Shown here piece by piece: positions 8,975-17,277 of a DNA stretch of 64,000 bases (position 1 is the first letter of the stretch; every line of letters begins with the position of its first letter). The DNA comes from Streptomyces sp. P3 (GTDB lineage Bacteria > Actinomycetota > Actinomycetes > Streptomycetales > Streptomycetaceae), in NCBI RefSeq assembly GCF_003032475.1, contig NZ_CP028369.1, positions 1,364,001-1,428,000 on the forward strand, given 5' to 3'. The notes beneath the pieces are model-generated. The model searched no databases. It saw only the letters and a program-made list of their open reading frames with translations, and had not been told where the DNA came from. The translations under genes and the position numbers were made by a program.

Positions 8975-10225
8975 TCACTTCCCCGCGTCGGCTGCCTTCA
9001 CCAGGGCGTCCTTGGTGACCGCACCGACGTAGACCTTGCCGTCGTCCGTCATCAGGGCGTTGATCAGGCGGGTGGAGAAGACGGTCCCGGAGCCGAACTT
9101 GCCGCTCACCTTGTCTCCGAAGGAGCCGAGGAACCCGCCGAGGTCGCCGCCGGCCTCCGCAGCCGAGGGAGCGCCCTCACCGCCGGTGCCGAAGACGGCG
9201 ACCGAGGTCCAGCCCTCGCCGATGACGTCGAGGCCCTCGGGTCCGCCCTGGCCGCCGAAGGCCTCGGCGAAGTCGTCGGAGCCGCCGTGCCCGGGCGCCG
9301 GCCTGCCTCCCTCGTCGCCCTTGCCGGCCCTCTCGCCCTTGCCCGCCTCGTCGCCCTCGGTGACCTTCGCGCCCTTGGGGGCGGTGAAGTCGAAGGTTGA
9401 GGCTGCGGGCTTGGCGAAGGTGACCTGGGTGAAGCCGGCATCCACGACGGCGGCGCCGCCGCTCGCCGGGGTCAGCGTGAACTTCAGCGGCAGGCCCGTC
9501 TTCGCGTCCACCGCCACGCTGATCGCGCCCACCGTGGACCCGGCCTGCTTGGGCTTCACGAGCAGTTTGTAGGCCTCACGGCCGGCTACCTGGACCGTGC
9601 CGTCGACGGTCACGGACGTCGTGTCGTCGACCGCCTTCAGGGCGTCATCGGTGAGGTCCTTGGGCGTCGCGGGAACGGGGGACTCCGCCTTCTTCCCCGT
9701 GCTCTCGTCGACGGTGGAGTGGTAGACCTCGTTGGAGCCGCTGTCGTACCCCCACACGTTCTTGCCGTTGTGGATGACGCTGTATTCGGCGGCGTTCTCC
9801 AGCAGCGAGAGCTTCTGCCGGTCCGGACCGTCGGCGGCTACGCGCAACGTGTGTGTGCCTGAGGCGAGTTCGGTGAGCTTGGCGGACGGATCGGCGGCCG
9901 AGCCGTCGTCGCCCTTGGCCACCCCCGAGAGGAGGCCGCTCTCCAGACCGCCGAGGTCGGGCAGCCCGAGGTCCGTGGTGATCTTCACCGTTCCGGACAG
10001 CTGCTGCACGTCCGAAGCGGCGATCTTGTCGAGGAGCTGCTGTGCGGTGATCTTCGGCAGGTCGGGGTCGCCGGAGTCGGCGAGCGCCGGGACCAGTCCG
10101 ATCGTCGCGGCCGCGACACCGATCACGGTGACCGGAACGACGTACCGCACGGCCTTGCGCCGTCCGACGCGCAGGTCGTCGGCCTCCCCGCCGGTCATGG
10201 TGTCGTCGGATGCCTTCGGTGCCAT
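8975..10225 (-). CDS. Membrane-anchored LolA/RseB-like lipoprotein-carrier-fold protein
   Basis: Protein of 416 aa. A basic N-terminus (VGRRKAVRY) is followed by one transmembrane/signal segment (about 28-50) and the start of a LolA-like fold (ITAQQLLDKIAASDVQQLSGTV). Motifs for an incomplete beta-barrel that binds lipid or peptide follow (SVIHNGKNVWGYDSGSNEVY, YKLLVKPK). Actinobacterial relatives are annotated as outer-membrane lipoprotein carrier-like or DUF2092 proteins. A Gly/Lys/Glu-rich insert of about 60 residues (~285-345) interrupts the domain before a conserved C-terminal part (GSGTVFSTRLINALMTDDGKVYVGAV). Strong ribosome site GGAGGTAAGGG. First gene of the ABC operon, suggesting export or sensing of an envelope ligand. 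Confidence 0.8.
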   Translation of the reverse strand: MAPKASDDTMTGGEADDLRVGRRKAVRYVVPVTVIGVAAATIGLVPALADSGDPDLPKITAQQLLDKIAASDVQQLSGTVKITTDLGLPDLGGLESGLLSGVAKGDDGSAADPSAKLTELASGTHTLRVAADGPDRQKLSLLENAAEYSVIHNGKNVWGYDSGSNEVYHSTVDESTGKKAESPVPATPKDLTDDALKAVDDTTSVTVDGTVQVAGREAYKLLVKPKQAGSTVGAISVAVDAKTGLPLKFTLTPASGGAAVVDAGFTQVTFAKPAASTFDFTAPKGAKVTEGDEAGKGERAGKGDEGGRPAPGHGGSDDFAEAFGGQGGPEGLDVIGEGWTSVAVFGTGGEGAPSAAEAGGDLGGFLGSFGDKVSGKFGSGTVFSTRLINALMTDDGKVYVGAVTKDALVKAADAGK

Positions 10226-10460
10226 GTGTCCCTTACCTCCGTCGTCGGCGGCGGCTGGTCATCACGCTGAACGTCCCACCCCGAGCCGCCATTCTCACCC
10301 GAATCGGTGAGGAGTGGTGTTTTCCGTGGTTCCCATCTGACCAAATCGACTCCTCGGAAGCGTCAACCCGAGGGCTCAACTCCGCGTACACCTGCGGTAT
10401 GACACGAGAGTGCCAAGACGGCCGCCGACCCGTAGGGGTAGCGACGGCTCGACATCGGCA

Positions 10461-10608
10461 CGGACGGCACGACCCGCACACGGCCCGGTCGGCCGGACGG
10501 CACGACCCGCACACGGGCCCGCCGGACGACCCCGGGCTCGGCAGCCGGACGGCTGGGTGGCACGACAGCGCGACAGCGCGGCCGCCGGACGGCTCGGTGG
10601 CACGGCAG
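10461..10608. repeat. Two nested direct-repeat pairs between convergently spaced gene ends
   Basis: A perfect 23-bp repeat occurs at 10461-10483 and 10494-10516 (33-bp period). A second, 24-bp pair with two mismatches occurs at 10545-10568 and 10585-10608 (40-bp period). Both contain the words CGGACGG and GGCACG. The gap 10226-10683 otherwise holds the promoter region of the LolA-like gene near 10300-10400 and no convincing gene. Confidence 0.8.
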
Positions 10609-10683
10609 ACCAACGGCTGGATCGTTCGGTAACCCGACGGCTCGGCCGGTCGGCGATCAGTGATCGGGCCCCGCGGGGAGGGT

Positions 10684-11694
10684 TCAGCCCGCCCTGTGGA
10701 CCACCGCGTCGCAGAGCTCCATCAGCGCCGCCTTCGCATCGCACTCACGCAGCGGCGCCAGCGCGGCCCGCGCGTCGTTCGCGTACCGCACGGTGTCCCG
10801 GCGGGCCTGCTCCAGCGCCGGGTGGGCCCGGAGGGCCTCGATGGCCTCGGCGAGCCGGGCGTCGTCACTCAGGTCGGAGTCCAGCAGCTCGCACAGCGCG
10901 ACGTCGTCGGGCAGGGACAGGCGCGCGGCCCGCTCCCGCAGCCGCAGCACCGGCAGGGTGGGCACGCCCTCGCGGAGATCGGTGCCGGGCGTCTTGCCGG
11001 ACTCGTGCGAGTCGGACGCGATGTCCAGCACGTCGTCCGCCAGCTGGAAGGCGACGCCGAGCCGCTCGCCGTACTGCGTCAGCACGTCGACGACCGTCTC
11101 GTCGGCGCCCGACATCATGGCGCCGAACCGGCAGGCCACCGCGACCAGCGAACCGGTCTTGCCGCCGAGCACGTCGAGGTAGTGCTCGACCGGGTCCCGT
11201 CCGTCCGTGGGCCCCGCCGTCTCCAGGATCTGGCCGGTGACCAGCCGCTCGAACGCCTCCGCCTGCACCCGCACCGCCTCCGGACCGAGGTCGGCCAGGA
11301 TGTGCGAGGCGCGCGCGAAGAGGAAGTCACCGGTGAGGACGGCCACCGAGTTGCCCCAGCGGGCGTTCGCGCTGGGAACCCCGCGTCGCACGGCGGCCTC
11401 GTCCATCACGTCGTCGTGGTACAGCGTGGCCAGGTGCGTCAGCTCCACCACCACGGCAGACGGCACGATGCCCGGCGCGTGCCTGTCCCCGAACTGCGAC
11501 GCGAGCATCACGAGCAGCGGACGGAACCGCTTCCCGCCCGCCCGCACCAGGTGCTGGGCGGCCTCCGTGATGAACGGAACCTCACTCTTGGTGGCCTCGA
11601 GCAAGCCTTCCTCGACAGCCGCCAATCCGGCCTGGACATCGGCTTCCAGAGCCTGGTCCCGCACGCTCAGCCCGAACGGCCCGACGACGGTCAC
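10684..11694 (-). CDS. Long-chain (all-trans) polyprenyl diphosphate synthase
   Basis: Protein of 336 aa with both Asp-rich motifs of trans-isoprenyl diphosphate synthases: DDVMD at 94-98 and DDVLD at 220-224. GGKRFRP near the N-terminus and the KT of LGGKTGSL are also present. A small residue, A89, stands at the fifth position before the first Asp motif, where bulky residues stop chain growth in short-chain enzymes, so a long product is expected. Streptomycete menaquinone carries a nonaprenyl-type chain, and the mqn and menG genes in this window make side-chain synthesis the likely job. Transcribed alone; a >1 kb gap lies upstream. Confidence 0.9.
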   Translation of the reverse strand: MTVVGPFGLSVRDQALEADVQAGLAAVEEGLLEATKSEVPFITEAAQHLVRAGGKRFRPLLVMLASQFGDRHAPGIVPSAVVVELTHLATLYHDDVMDEAAVRRGVPSANARWGNSVAVLTGDFLFARASHILADLGPEAVRVQAEAFERLVTGQILETAGPTDGRDPVEHYLDVLGGKTGSLVAVACRFGAMMSGADETVVDVLTQYGERLGVAFQLADDVLDIASDSHESGKTPGTDLREGVPTLPVLRLRERAARLSLPDDVALCELLDSDLSDDARLAEAIEALRAHPALEQARRDTVRYANDARAALAPLRECDAKAALMELCDAVVHRAG

Positions 11695-12179
11695 GAGGGG
11701 TCTCCTGTCTGCTGGTGTCTACTGGCGATTACGCGGTATGTCGATAGGTCGCTGCCATCACTCGAGTCAGCGTATCCGGTCACGTTTCGATCACTGATAG
11801 CCCCCACGTCCCCCGGGGGCGAATGCACTCGCCCGCGAGGCGCACGCATCGGGCCAGACCGTATCCGATCGCGTCCTCGATGTTTCTGATCAGCCCATAC
11901 GAAGAGATGCTCATCGGGTTGCCGCGGAGCACCGAATCATGTTCCACGCCGAGGCCGACGCCCGACCGAGCCTTCCGCCTCGGACCGGCGACGAACCCAG
12001 CCCCGCCTCGACCGGCCCCAGGCCCCGCCCCGGGCTCCGCCCGCCCCTGCCGGAACGACACGCGCATGCCGCACGGGAGCCATCCCGGCGCAACGGGCGC
12101 ACGGCAGGAAGCACGGCTGCGGACCACTGGCACACAGCCACGCGAGCAGGGGCAGGGATACGCGGGCCAGGGCAGGTGG

Positions 12180-12240
12180 GCAGCGGCGCAGCGGCGCAGC
12201 GGCGCAGGGGTGCAGGGGTGCAGGGGTGCAGGGGTGCAGA
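12180..12240. repeat. Seven tandem 8-bp units that switch sequence mid-array
   Basis: Three copies of GCAGCGGC (12180-12203) are followed without interruption by four copies of GCAGGGGT (12204-12235) and a partial unit. Both units keep GCAG and the same 8-bp period. The array lies in the 1.1-kb gap 11695-12789, which has no convincing gene. Confidence 0.85.
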
Positions 12241-12314
12241 GATCACGACGGGGAGCACGACGGGAAGCGCAGGGGGTACGACAGAGAGCCATCCGCCTCT
12301 CCCATGTTCCATAA

Positions 12315-12442
12315 CAAGCGAGTTGAGGCTAATGCCCGATTAGTCGCTCTCGTGATTCCTCGTGACATGGCTCACTGGCACCGACATAACGGTCATGATC
12401 CACCATCCCTGGATCCACCGCCCAGCCAAGCGAGTTGACGCT
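12315..12442. repeat. 16-bp direct repeat pair upstream of the riboswitch
   Basis: CAAGCGAGTTGAGGCT at 12315-12330 and CAAGCGAGTTGACGCT at 12427-12442 differ in one base and start 112 bp apart, in a relatively A+T-rich stretch. Each contains a TTGASG word resembling a -35 element. The first copy overlaps an inverted repeat CTAAT-N5-ATTAG (12329-12343). They may be protein-binding sites controlling the downstream transglycosylase gene. Confidence 0.5.
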
Positions 12443-12516
12443 TTGCACCCACAAAGGATCAAGCACCCCATACGGCACAGACCAAGGTCAATAGGGATCA
12501 TCTGTGAATCCGGCAC

Positions 12517-12546
12517 TTGTTCCGGACATGTGCTCTCGCATACGTT
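12517..12546 (+). promoter_or_regulatory. Probable promoter of the riboswitch-transglycosylase transcript
   Basis: TTGTTC (12517-12522) and TACGTT (12541-12546) are separated by 18 bp and would start RNA near 12553, immediately before the riboswitch aptamer. The match to the housekeeping consensus is moderate. Placement fits a leader of about 235 nt before the ATG at 12790. Confidence 0.45.
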
Positions 12547-12555
12547 CCCGGCCTG

Positions 12556-12776
12556 TCGGGCGGACGCCTAATCCTGCCGCCGCCCGTAACACCCACCGAG
12601 AAACGCATGGCAGGAGCGGGGGAACCAGGTAGGTCGCCGCAGCGAATTGCCCTGACGTTCTGGACATCCAGATCTTTTCGGGCAATCCGCTATGGCTTGG
12701 GGTGAAGTCACGACCGTCAGGACGCGACCGGGCAGCTCCCGCCCGAACCCGACAGCTCACCTCGCAGGCGACGGAG
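12556..12776 (+). ncRNA. c-di-AMP (ydaO-yuaA type) riboswitch
   Basis: The leader contains the ordered conserved words of the ydaO aptamer as I know them: GCCTAATCCTGCCGCC (12566-12581), GGCAGGAGCGGGGGAACC (12609-12626), the TTGGGGTGAA box (12697-12706), CCGAACCCGACAGCTCACC (12733-12751) and CGCAGGCGACGGAG near the 3' end. CCTGCC and GGCAGG can pair as the closing helix. Known members bind c-di-AMP and, in actinobacteria, typically precede resuscitation-promoting-factor and other cell-wall hydrolase genes. That fits the secreted transglycosylase starting at 12790. Ligand binding usually turns expression off. Confidence 0.9.
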
Positions 12777-12789
12777 AGGAAAACTCGTC

Positions 12790-13272
12790 ATGTCCGCTGC
12801 CGCTCAGCGCTCCACCCGCACCTCCCGCCTCGCCCGCAAGCTCGCCGTCGCCGGCACCGGAGTCGCCGTACTGGCGCTCCCGCTCATCGGTGCCACCACC
12901 GCCTCCGCGGCCACCGCACCGACCGTCGCCACCGCGAGCAGCCTCGGCTACTCCGACAACCTCGACGGCTGGATCCGCGCCTCCCTGCAGGTCATGTCGC
13001 AGCACGGCATTCCGGGGACGTACAACGGCATCTACCGCAACGTCATCCGCGAGTCCTCGGGCAACCCCTACGCCATCAACCTCTGGGACTCCAACGCCGC
13101 CGCGGGCATCCCGTCCAAGGGCCTGCTGCAGGTCATCGACCCGACCTTCCGCGCGTACCACGTCGAGGGCACCTCCTGGGACTCCTACGACCCGGTCGCG
13201 AACATCACCGCCGCCTGCAACTACGCGGCCTCGCGTTACGGCTCGATCGACAACGTCTTCGGCGCCTACTGA
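12790..13272 (+). CDS. Secreted SLT-domain lytic transglycosylase
   Basis: Protein of 160 aa. Basic N-region and hydrophobic core give a Sec signal peptide ending near residue 40 (TASA-AT). A small lysozyme-like SLT domain then begins with the catalytic Glu E88 in NVIRESSGNPYAINLWDSN, followed by GIPSKGLLQVIDPTF and ITAACNYAASRYGSIDNV. It should cleave the glycan strands of peptidoglycan outside the membrane. The protein is short, with no LysM or other wall-binding module. Ribosome site GGAGAGGA precedes ATG 12790. Expression is probably set by the c-di-AMP riboswitch directly upstream, tying wall remodelling to that second messenger. Confidence 0.92.
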   Translation: MSAAAQRSTRTSRLARKLAVAGTGVAVLALPLIGATTASAATAPTVATASSLGYSDNLDGWIRASLQVMSQHGIPGTYNGIYRNVIRESSGNPYAINLWDSNAAAGIPSKGLLQVIDPTFRAYHVEGTSWDSYDPVANITAACNYAASRYGSIDNVFGAY

Positions 13273-13340
13273 CGCCCTTCCGGCAGACTGCTGGCCGGCT
13301 GACGGTCGGCCGGCTGACCATCGGATGGCTGACGGTCGGA

Positions 13341-13379
<39 letters not shown>

Positions 13380-13414
13380 GTGACGGTCGCCGGCCACCGG
13401 CTCACGCGGTCACC

Positions 13415-13493
13415 GGCTCACGGCTCACGGCTCACGGCTCACGGCTCACGGCTCACGGCTCACGGCTCACGGCTCACGGCTCACGGCTCACGG
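13415..13493. repeat. (GGCTCAC)n heptanucleotide array running into the end of a phosphatase gene
   Basis: Eleven perfect 7-bp units plus a partial one, 79 bp in total. The stop codon of the minus-strand HAD phosphatase gene (13488-13490) lies inside the last unit. With a 7-bp period, gain or loss of units changes only downstream DNA, because the stop is in the gene-proximal unit. Confidence 0.93.
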
Positions 13494-14312
13494 AAACAGT
13501 CTTTCGAGGACGACGGCCACGCCGTCGTCCTCGTTCGACGTCGTCACCTCGTCGGCCACTGCCCTGAGTTCGGGATGGGCGTTGGCCATGGCGACACCGC
13601 GCGCCGCCCAGTCGAACATCGGGATGTCGTTGGGCATGTCCCCGAAGGCGACGGTGTCCTCGGGCCGCAGCCCGAGGTGTTCCGCGGCCAGCGCCAGGCC
13701 CGTCGCCTTGGTGATCCCGCAGGGCTGCAGTTCGACCGTGCCGGGACCCGACATGGTGACCGTCGCGAGCGAGCCCACCACCGAGCGGGCCGTCGCCGCC
13801 AACTCGTCGTCGGACAGGGTGGGATGACGCAGCAGCACCTTGCTGATCGGCTCGCACCAAAGGTCGTCGCGACTGCCGACCCGCAGCGCCGGCAGCGTCG
13901 GGTGGGGCATCCGGTAGCCCGGCTCGATGAGCGTGAGCCCGTCGACACCGTCCTGGTCGACCGCCGCGTACAACTGCCCGACCTCCGCTTCGATCTTGCC
14001 GAGCGCGGTCTCCGCCAGCTCCCGGTCCAGAGTGACCGACCACAGCAGCCGGTCCGCTCCGGCGTCGTACAGCTGCGCACCCTGTCCGCACACCGCGAGT
14101 CCCCTGCTGTGCAGGCGTTCGAGGAGCGGCCGCACCCGGGGTGCGGGCCGTCCCGTCACCACCAGGTGGCGTGCGCCGGCGGCGGCCACCCGCGCGAGCG
14201 CGTCGAGCGACCGGTCGGAGAAGGTGTCGTCGCCGCGGAGCAGCGTTCCGTCCAGGTCTGTGGCGATCAGGGAGTACGCGGTGCGCGCGGCATATGCGGT
14301 GGGTGCGGCCAT
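13488..14312 (-). CDS. HAD-superfamily (Cof-type) phosphatase
   Basis: Protein of 274 aa. Motif I is DLDGTLL near residue 20 (nucleophile and acid Asp). Motif II is VVTGRP, and motif III/IV is GDMPNDIPMF near residue 225, preceded by a conserved Lys in GITKATGLALA. A large C2B-type cap sits between motifs II and III. This is the Cof family of cytoplasmic sugar-phosphate or FMN-type phosphatases; the substrate cannot be read from sequence. Start: ATG 14312 (MAAPTAYAAR); the frame continues to 14966 without family similarity. Its 3' end merges with a tandem array. Confidence 0.9.
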   Translation of the reverse strand: MAAPTAYAARTAYSLIATDLDGTLLRGDDTFSDRSLDALARVAAAGARHLVVTGRPAPRVRPLLERLHSRGLAVCGQGAQLYDAGADRLLWSVTLDRELAETALGKIEAEVGQLYAAVDQDGVDGLTLIEPGYRMPHPTLPALRVGSRDDLWCEPISKVLLRHPTLSDDELAATARSVVGSLATVTMSGPGTVELQPCGITKATGLALAAEHLGLRPEDTVAFGDMPNDIPMFDWAARGVAMANAHPELRAVADEVTTSNEDDGVAVVLERLFP

Positions 14313-14709
14313 GATCAGAGAATACGGATCCCGTACCCCTCGGGTTCGACGGGAAGCGGACCACGTCCAGGTCCTGCCCTGTTCTGCCAACTCCCTTTGC
14401 GTGACTGGCCTTGACGCGTCCCGGGACTGGCTCAATGAAGCGGTTTTCTGACGCCTCGCCGGGGAGCGGTCGGCCAGAGGACTCCGCACCGGTTCGAGAT
14501 CGCGGGCCGGACCGTGAACCATCCGGAGGCAGGCGGCCGGACGTCGCAGCGTGGGCCGAAACGCCCCGCCGGCCTGTCCCCCATGTCGCTTTCGCCAGGT
14601 CAGCCGTAACGTGTGGCCCGGCTCGCCGCACCCGCGCGACATCCGCCCGGCGTCCGGTGACCACGACATGGCGAGCACCAGAGAGTGCAGGAAAGAGAGG
14701 CAGTAACCG
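14313..14709. other. Gene-free divergent promoter region (HAD phosphatase / fumarylacetoacetase)
   Basis: No credible gene. A perfect inverted repeat TACGG-ATC-CCGTA lies at 14323-14335, 11 bp before the phosphatase start, and could be an operator. The rest is ordinary high-GC sequence. AGAGAGG at 14694-14700 is the ribosome site of the downstream gene. Confidence 0.5.
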
Positions 14710-15921
14710 ATGCCCCCCTTCGACCTTCCCGAGGGCGATCCCTTCGGCCCGCACAACCTCCCGTACGGCGTGTTCTCCCTCTCGGGCTCCACCGGGCGGA
14801 CCGTCGGCGTCCGGTTCGGTGAGCACGTGCTGGACGCGGGCGCGGCAGCCCGCGCGCTCGGCTCGCCCCACGCGGAGCTGCTGTCGGCGCCGAACCTGAA
14901 CCCGCTGCTCGCGGCGGGCCGTGCCGTCTGGTCGCAGGTGCGGCACGCGCTCACGGAGTGGCTCACCGACCCCGCTCACCGCCCCACCGTCGAACCGCTC
15001 CTGCATCCCCTGTCCGCGGTGTCCCTGCACCTCCCCTTCGAGGTCGCCGACTACGTCGACTTCTACTCCTCCGAACACCACGCGCGAAACGCCGGCGCGA
15101 TCTTCCGCCCGGACGCCGGCGACACGCTCCTCGCCAACTGGAAGCACCTGCCGATCGGTTACCACGGGCGTGCCGGCACGGTCGTGGTCTCCGGAACGGA
15201 CGTGGTGCGTCCCTCGGGCCAGCGCAAGGCGCCTTCCGATCCCGCCCCCGTCTTCGGCCCGTCGGGGCGACTCGACATCGAGGCCGAGGTCGGCTTCGTG
15301 GTCGGCGTGCCGTCGAAGCAGGGCAGTCCGGTCGCGCTGGCCGACTACCGCGAGCACGTCTTCGGGCTGTGCCTGCTCAACGACTGGTCCGCCCGTGACA
15401 TCCAGGCCTGGGAGTACGTGCCCCTCGGCCCGTTCCTCGGCAAGTCGTTCGCCACATCGGTGTCTGCGTGGGTCACTCCGCTGGAAGCTCTGGACGAGGC
15501 GCGGACGACGCCCCCGGAGCGGACCCACCCCCTCCTGCCCTACCTGGACGACTCCGACGCCGAACCCGCCGGCTACGACCTGCGCATCTCCGTCGCGGTC
15601 AACGGTCACGTCGTCTCCGAGCCGCCCTTCTCCGCCATGTACTGGACGGCCGCGCAGCAACTGGCCCACCTCACGGTCAACGGGGCCTCCTTGCGCACCG
15701 GCGACCTGTACGGCTCGGGCACCGTGAGCGGACCGAACCCGGACCAGCTCGGCTCCCTCCTGGAGCTCACCTGGAACGGCCGTGACCCGCTGGAACTCCC
15801 CGACGGCAAGAGGGCGTTCCTGGAGGACGGCGACGTGGTGACCCTGTCGGCATGGGCTCCCGGCCCCGACGGGCTGCGGGTGGGCCTGGGCGAGGTCAGC
15901 GGTCGGGTGGTCGCCGGGTGA
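14710..15921 (+). CDS. fahA: Fumarylacetoacetase
   Basis: Protein of 403 aa, close to the usual ~420. It hydrolyses fumarylacetoacetate to fumarate and acetoacetate, the last step of tyrosine/homogentisate catabolism. An N-terminal SH3-like domain (1-110) is followed by the FAH domain with the full active site: metal ligands D117 (VDFYSSEHHA), E191, E193 (LDIEAEVGF) and D225 (LLNDWSARD), and catalytic H124. LPIGYHGRAGT and GKSFATSVSAWVTPLEAL are also typical. It is not clustered with homogentisate dioxygenase here, so it stands alone. Confidence 0.95.
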   Translation: MPPFDLPEGDPFGPHNLPYGVFSLSGSTGRTVGVRFGEHVLDAGAAARALGSPHAELLSAPNLNPLLAAGRAVWSQVRHALTEWLTDPAHRPTVEPLLHPLSAVSLHLPFEVADYVDFYSSEHHARNAGAIFRPDAGDTLLANWKHLPIGYHGRAGTVVVSGTDVVRPSGQRKAPSDPAPVFGPSGRLDIEAEVGFVVGVPSKQGSPVALADYREHVFGLCLLNDWSARDIQAWEYVPLGPFLGKSFATSVSAWVTPLEALDEARTTPPERTHPLLPYLDDSDAEPAGYDLRISVAVNGHVVSEPPFSAMYWTAAQQLAHLTVNGASLRTGDLYGSGTVSGPNPDQLGSLLELTWNGRDPLELPDGKRAFLEDGDVVTLSAWAPGPDGLRVGLGEVSGRVVAG

Positions 15922-15959
15922 GTCCCCGCCCACGCTCTCGCCCCGGACCACGAGCTCGA

Positions 15960-16016
15960 TGACGGGCGGGACGGTGACAGGCGGCGCGCTGACGAGCGGG
16001 AGGATGACGGGCGGGG
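15960..16016. repeat. Degenerate 15-bp tandem repeat upstream of the M56 peptidase gene
   Basis: Units beginning TGACGGGCGG, TGACAGGCGG, TGACGAGCGG and TGACGGGCGG start at 15960, 15975, 15990 and 16005. The remainder of the gap 15922-16252 has no credible gene. In particular it lacks the BlaI/MecI-type repressor gene that often precedes this peptidase family. Confidence 0.7.
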
Positions 16017-16252
16017 TGATGTCCGGTGGGCGGGCCGGCTTCGGAGCCCGCGCCCGGACAGGGTGGATCGGGCCGAATCCGGGCGTCGACTCGGGCTGAC
16101 TCCCGGGGGAACCGCCGTCATACTGGCGGCGGGCGCGGTCTTCGTGCCGAGCCCGCCGCCCGTGGCAGGCCGCACGTGTCCGCGCCTGCGGTACGCACTT
16201 CGCGCCCCCGTGGCGCGCGCCCCCTTCCCGACCAGGATCCGGAGCCACCGGC

Positions 16253-17191
16253 ATGACCGTCTGCCTGCTCCTGCTGAGCATCGTCGGCCTGACCGCCGCG
16301 GTGCCGGCCCCGCGTGCGCTGACCCGCTCCGCCTGGCCCGAGCGGGAGCCGGTGGTGGGGCTGTGGGTCTGGCAGTGCCTGGTCGCCACCGTCCTGCTGT
16401 GCTGCCTGACGGCCCTGGTGCTGGGCGCCGCAGCCGTGTTCCACACCGTCCGCTCGCGGGTCTTCGCGCCTGCGCCGGCGGCGGTCACGGAGGCGTACGA
16501 CCTCACCGCCGCCCCGCCGTGGGCGACGGCCCTGACGCTGCTGTTGGCCTGCGGGGCCGCCTGGACCACCGCCATGCTCGCCCGCGAACTCGTCGAGGCG
16601 CGCCGACGCCGTGACCGGGCGCGGGCCCACCTGCGAGAGCGCGCCCCCGACCTGCCCGCGGGCCTGCCGCCCGCCCGGGGCCCGCTGCTCGTGCTGGAGG
16701 ACGAGTACCCGGACGCCTGGTGGATGCCCGGCAACCCACCCCAGTTGATCGTGACCACCGGCGCCCTGCACCGACTCACCCCCCACCAGCTGGACGCCGT
16801 CCTCACCCATGAGCGCGGCCATGCCCGCGCCCACCACGACTGGCTGCTCCACCTGTCCACCGCCCTTGCCACCGGCTTCCCCCGCATTCCGCTCTTCTCG
16901 CACTTCTGCGACCAGACGCACCGCCTGGTCGAACTCGCCGCCGACGACACGGCGTCACGCCGCTGTGGGCACCTGACCACGGCGCTGGCCCTGATCGAGC
17001 TGAACCAGCACCGCGGCGTCCTGTCCTGCGCCTCGAGTCATCGCCTCCTGGGCGAGCGCGTCGACCGCCTCCTCGAGCCGCCCCCGCGCCTGCTGCGCAG
17101 ACACCGGGCGCTGACGACGACCGTGGCGACGCTGGTCCCGCTGCTGCCGCTGCTGATCACCTTCGCCCCGGGGCTGACCGCGCTGTCCTGA
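16253..17191 (+). CDS. M56 (BlaR1-like) membrane zinc metallopeptidase
   Basis: Protein of 312 aa. A hydrophobic N-terminal helix, further helices near 30-70 and 85-105, and a C-terminal helix flank a cytoplasmic zinc-protease domain. The HExxH motif is HERGH in LDAVLTHERGHARAHHDW, and the distal Glu ligand is in RLVELAADDTASRRCG. The domain matches BlaR1/MecR1-type peptidases, but there is no beta-lactam-sensing domain, as usual for streptomycete M56 proteins. In those relatives the partner is a BlaI-family repressor; none is adjacent here. Substrate unknown. Confidence 0.88.
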   Translation: MTVCLLLLSIVGLTAAVPAPRALTRSAWPEREPVVGLWVWQCLVATVLLCCLTALVLGAAAVFHTVRSRVFAPAPAAVTEAYDLTAAPPWATALTLLLACGAAWTTAMLARELVEARRRRDRARAHLRERAPDLPAGLPPARGPLLVLEDEYPDAWWMPGNPPQLIVTTGALHRLTPHQLDAVLTHERGHARAHHDWLLHLSTALATGFPRIPLFSHFCDQTHRLVELAADDTASRRCGHLTTALALIELNQHRGVLSCASSHRLLGERVDRLLEPPPRLLRRHRALTTTVATLVPLLPLLITFAPGLTALS

Positions 17192-17277
17192 ACCGGCGGA
17201 TCTCGCCCCGAACTGGCGGATCTGCCTCGACGGACACTCGTTTCCCCAGGTCAAGCCCATGTCTGACGTTGCCACAG

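Noticed and set aside
13415..13493. CRISPR-like regular repeats
   Set aside because: Direct head-to-tail 7-bp units with no spacers; no cas genes in the window.
13474..16980. 1168-residue minus-strand open frame
   Set aside because: It lies antisense to fahA and the M56 gene. It has no ribosome site or domain, and only high GC keeps it open. Only unrelated known genes are coherent here.
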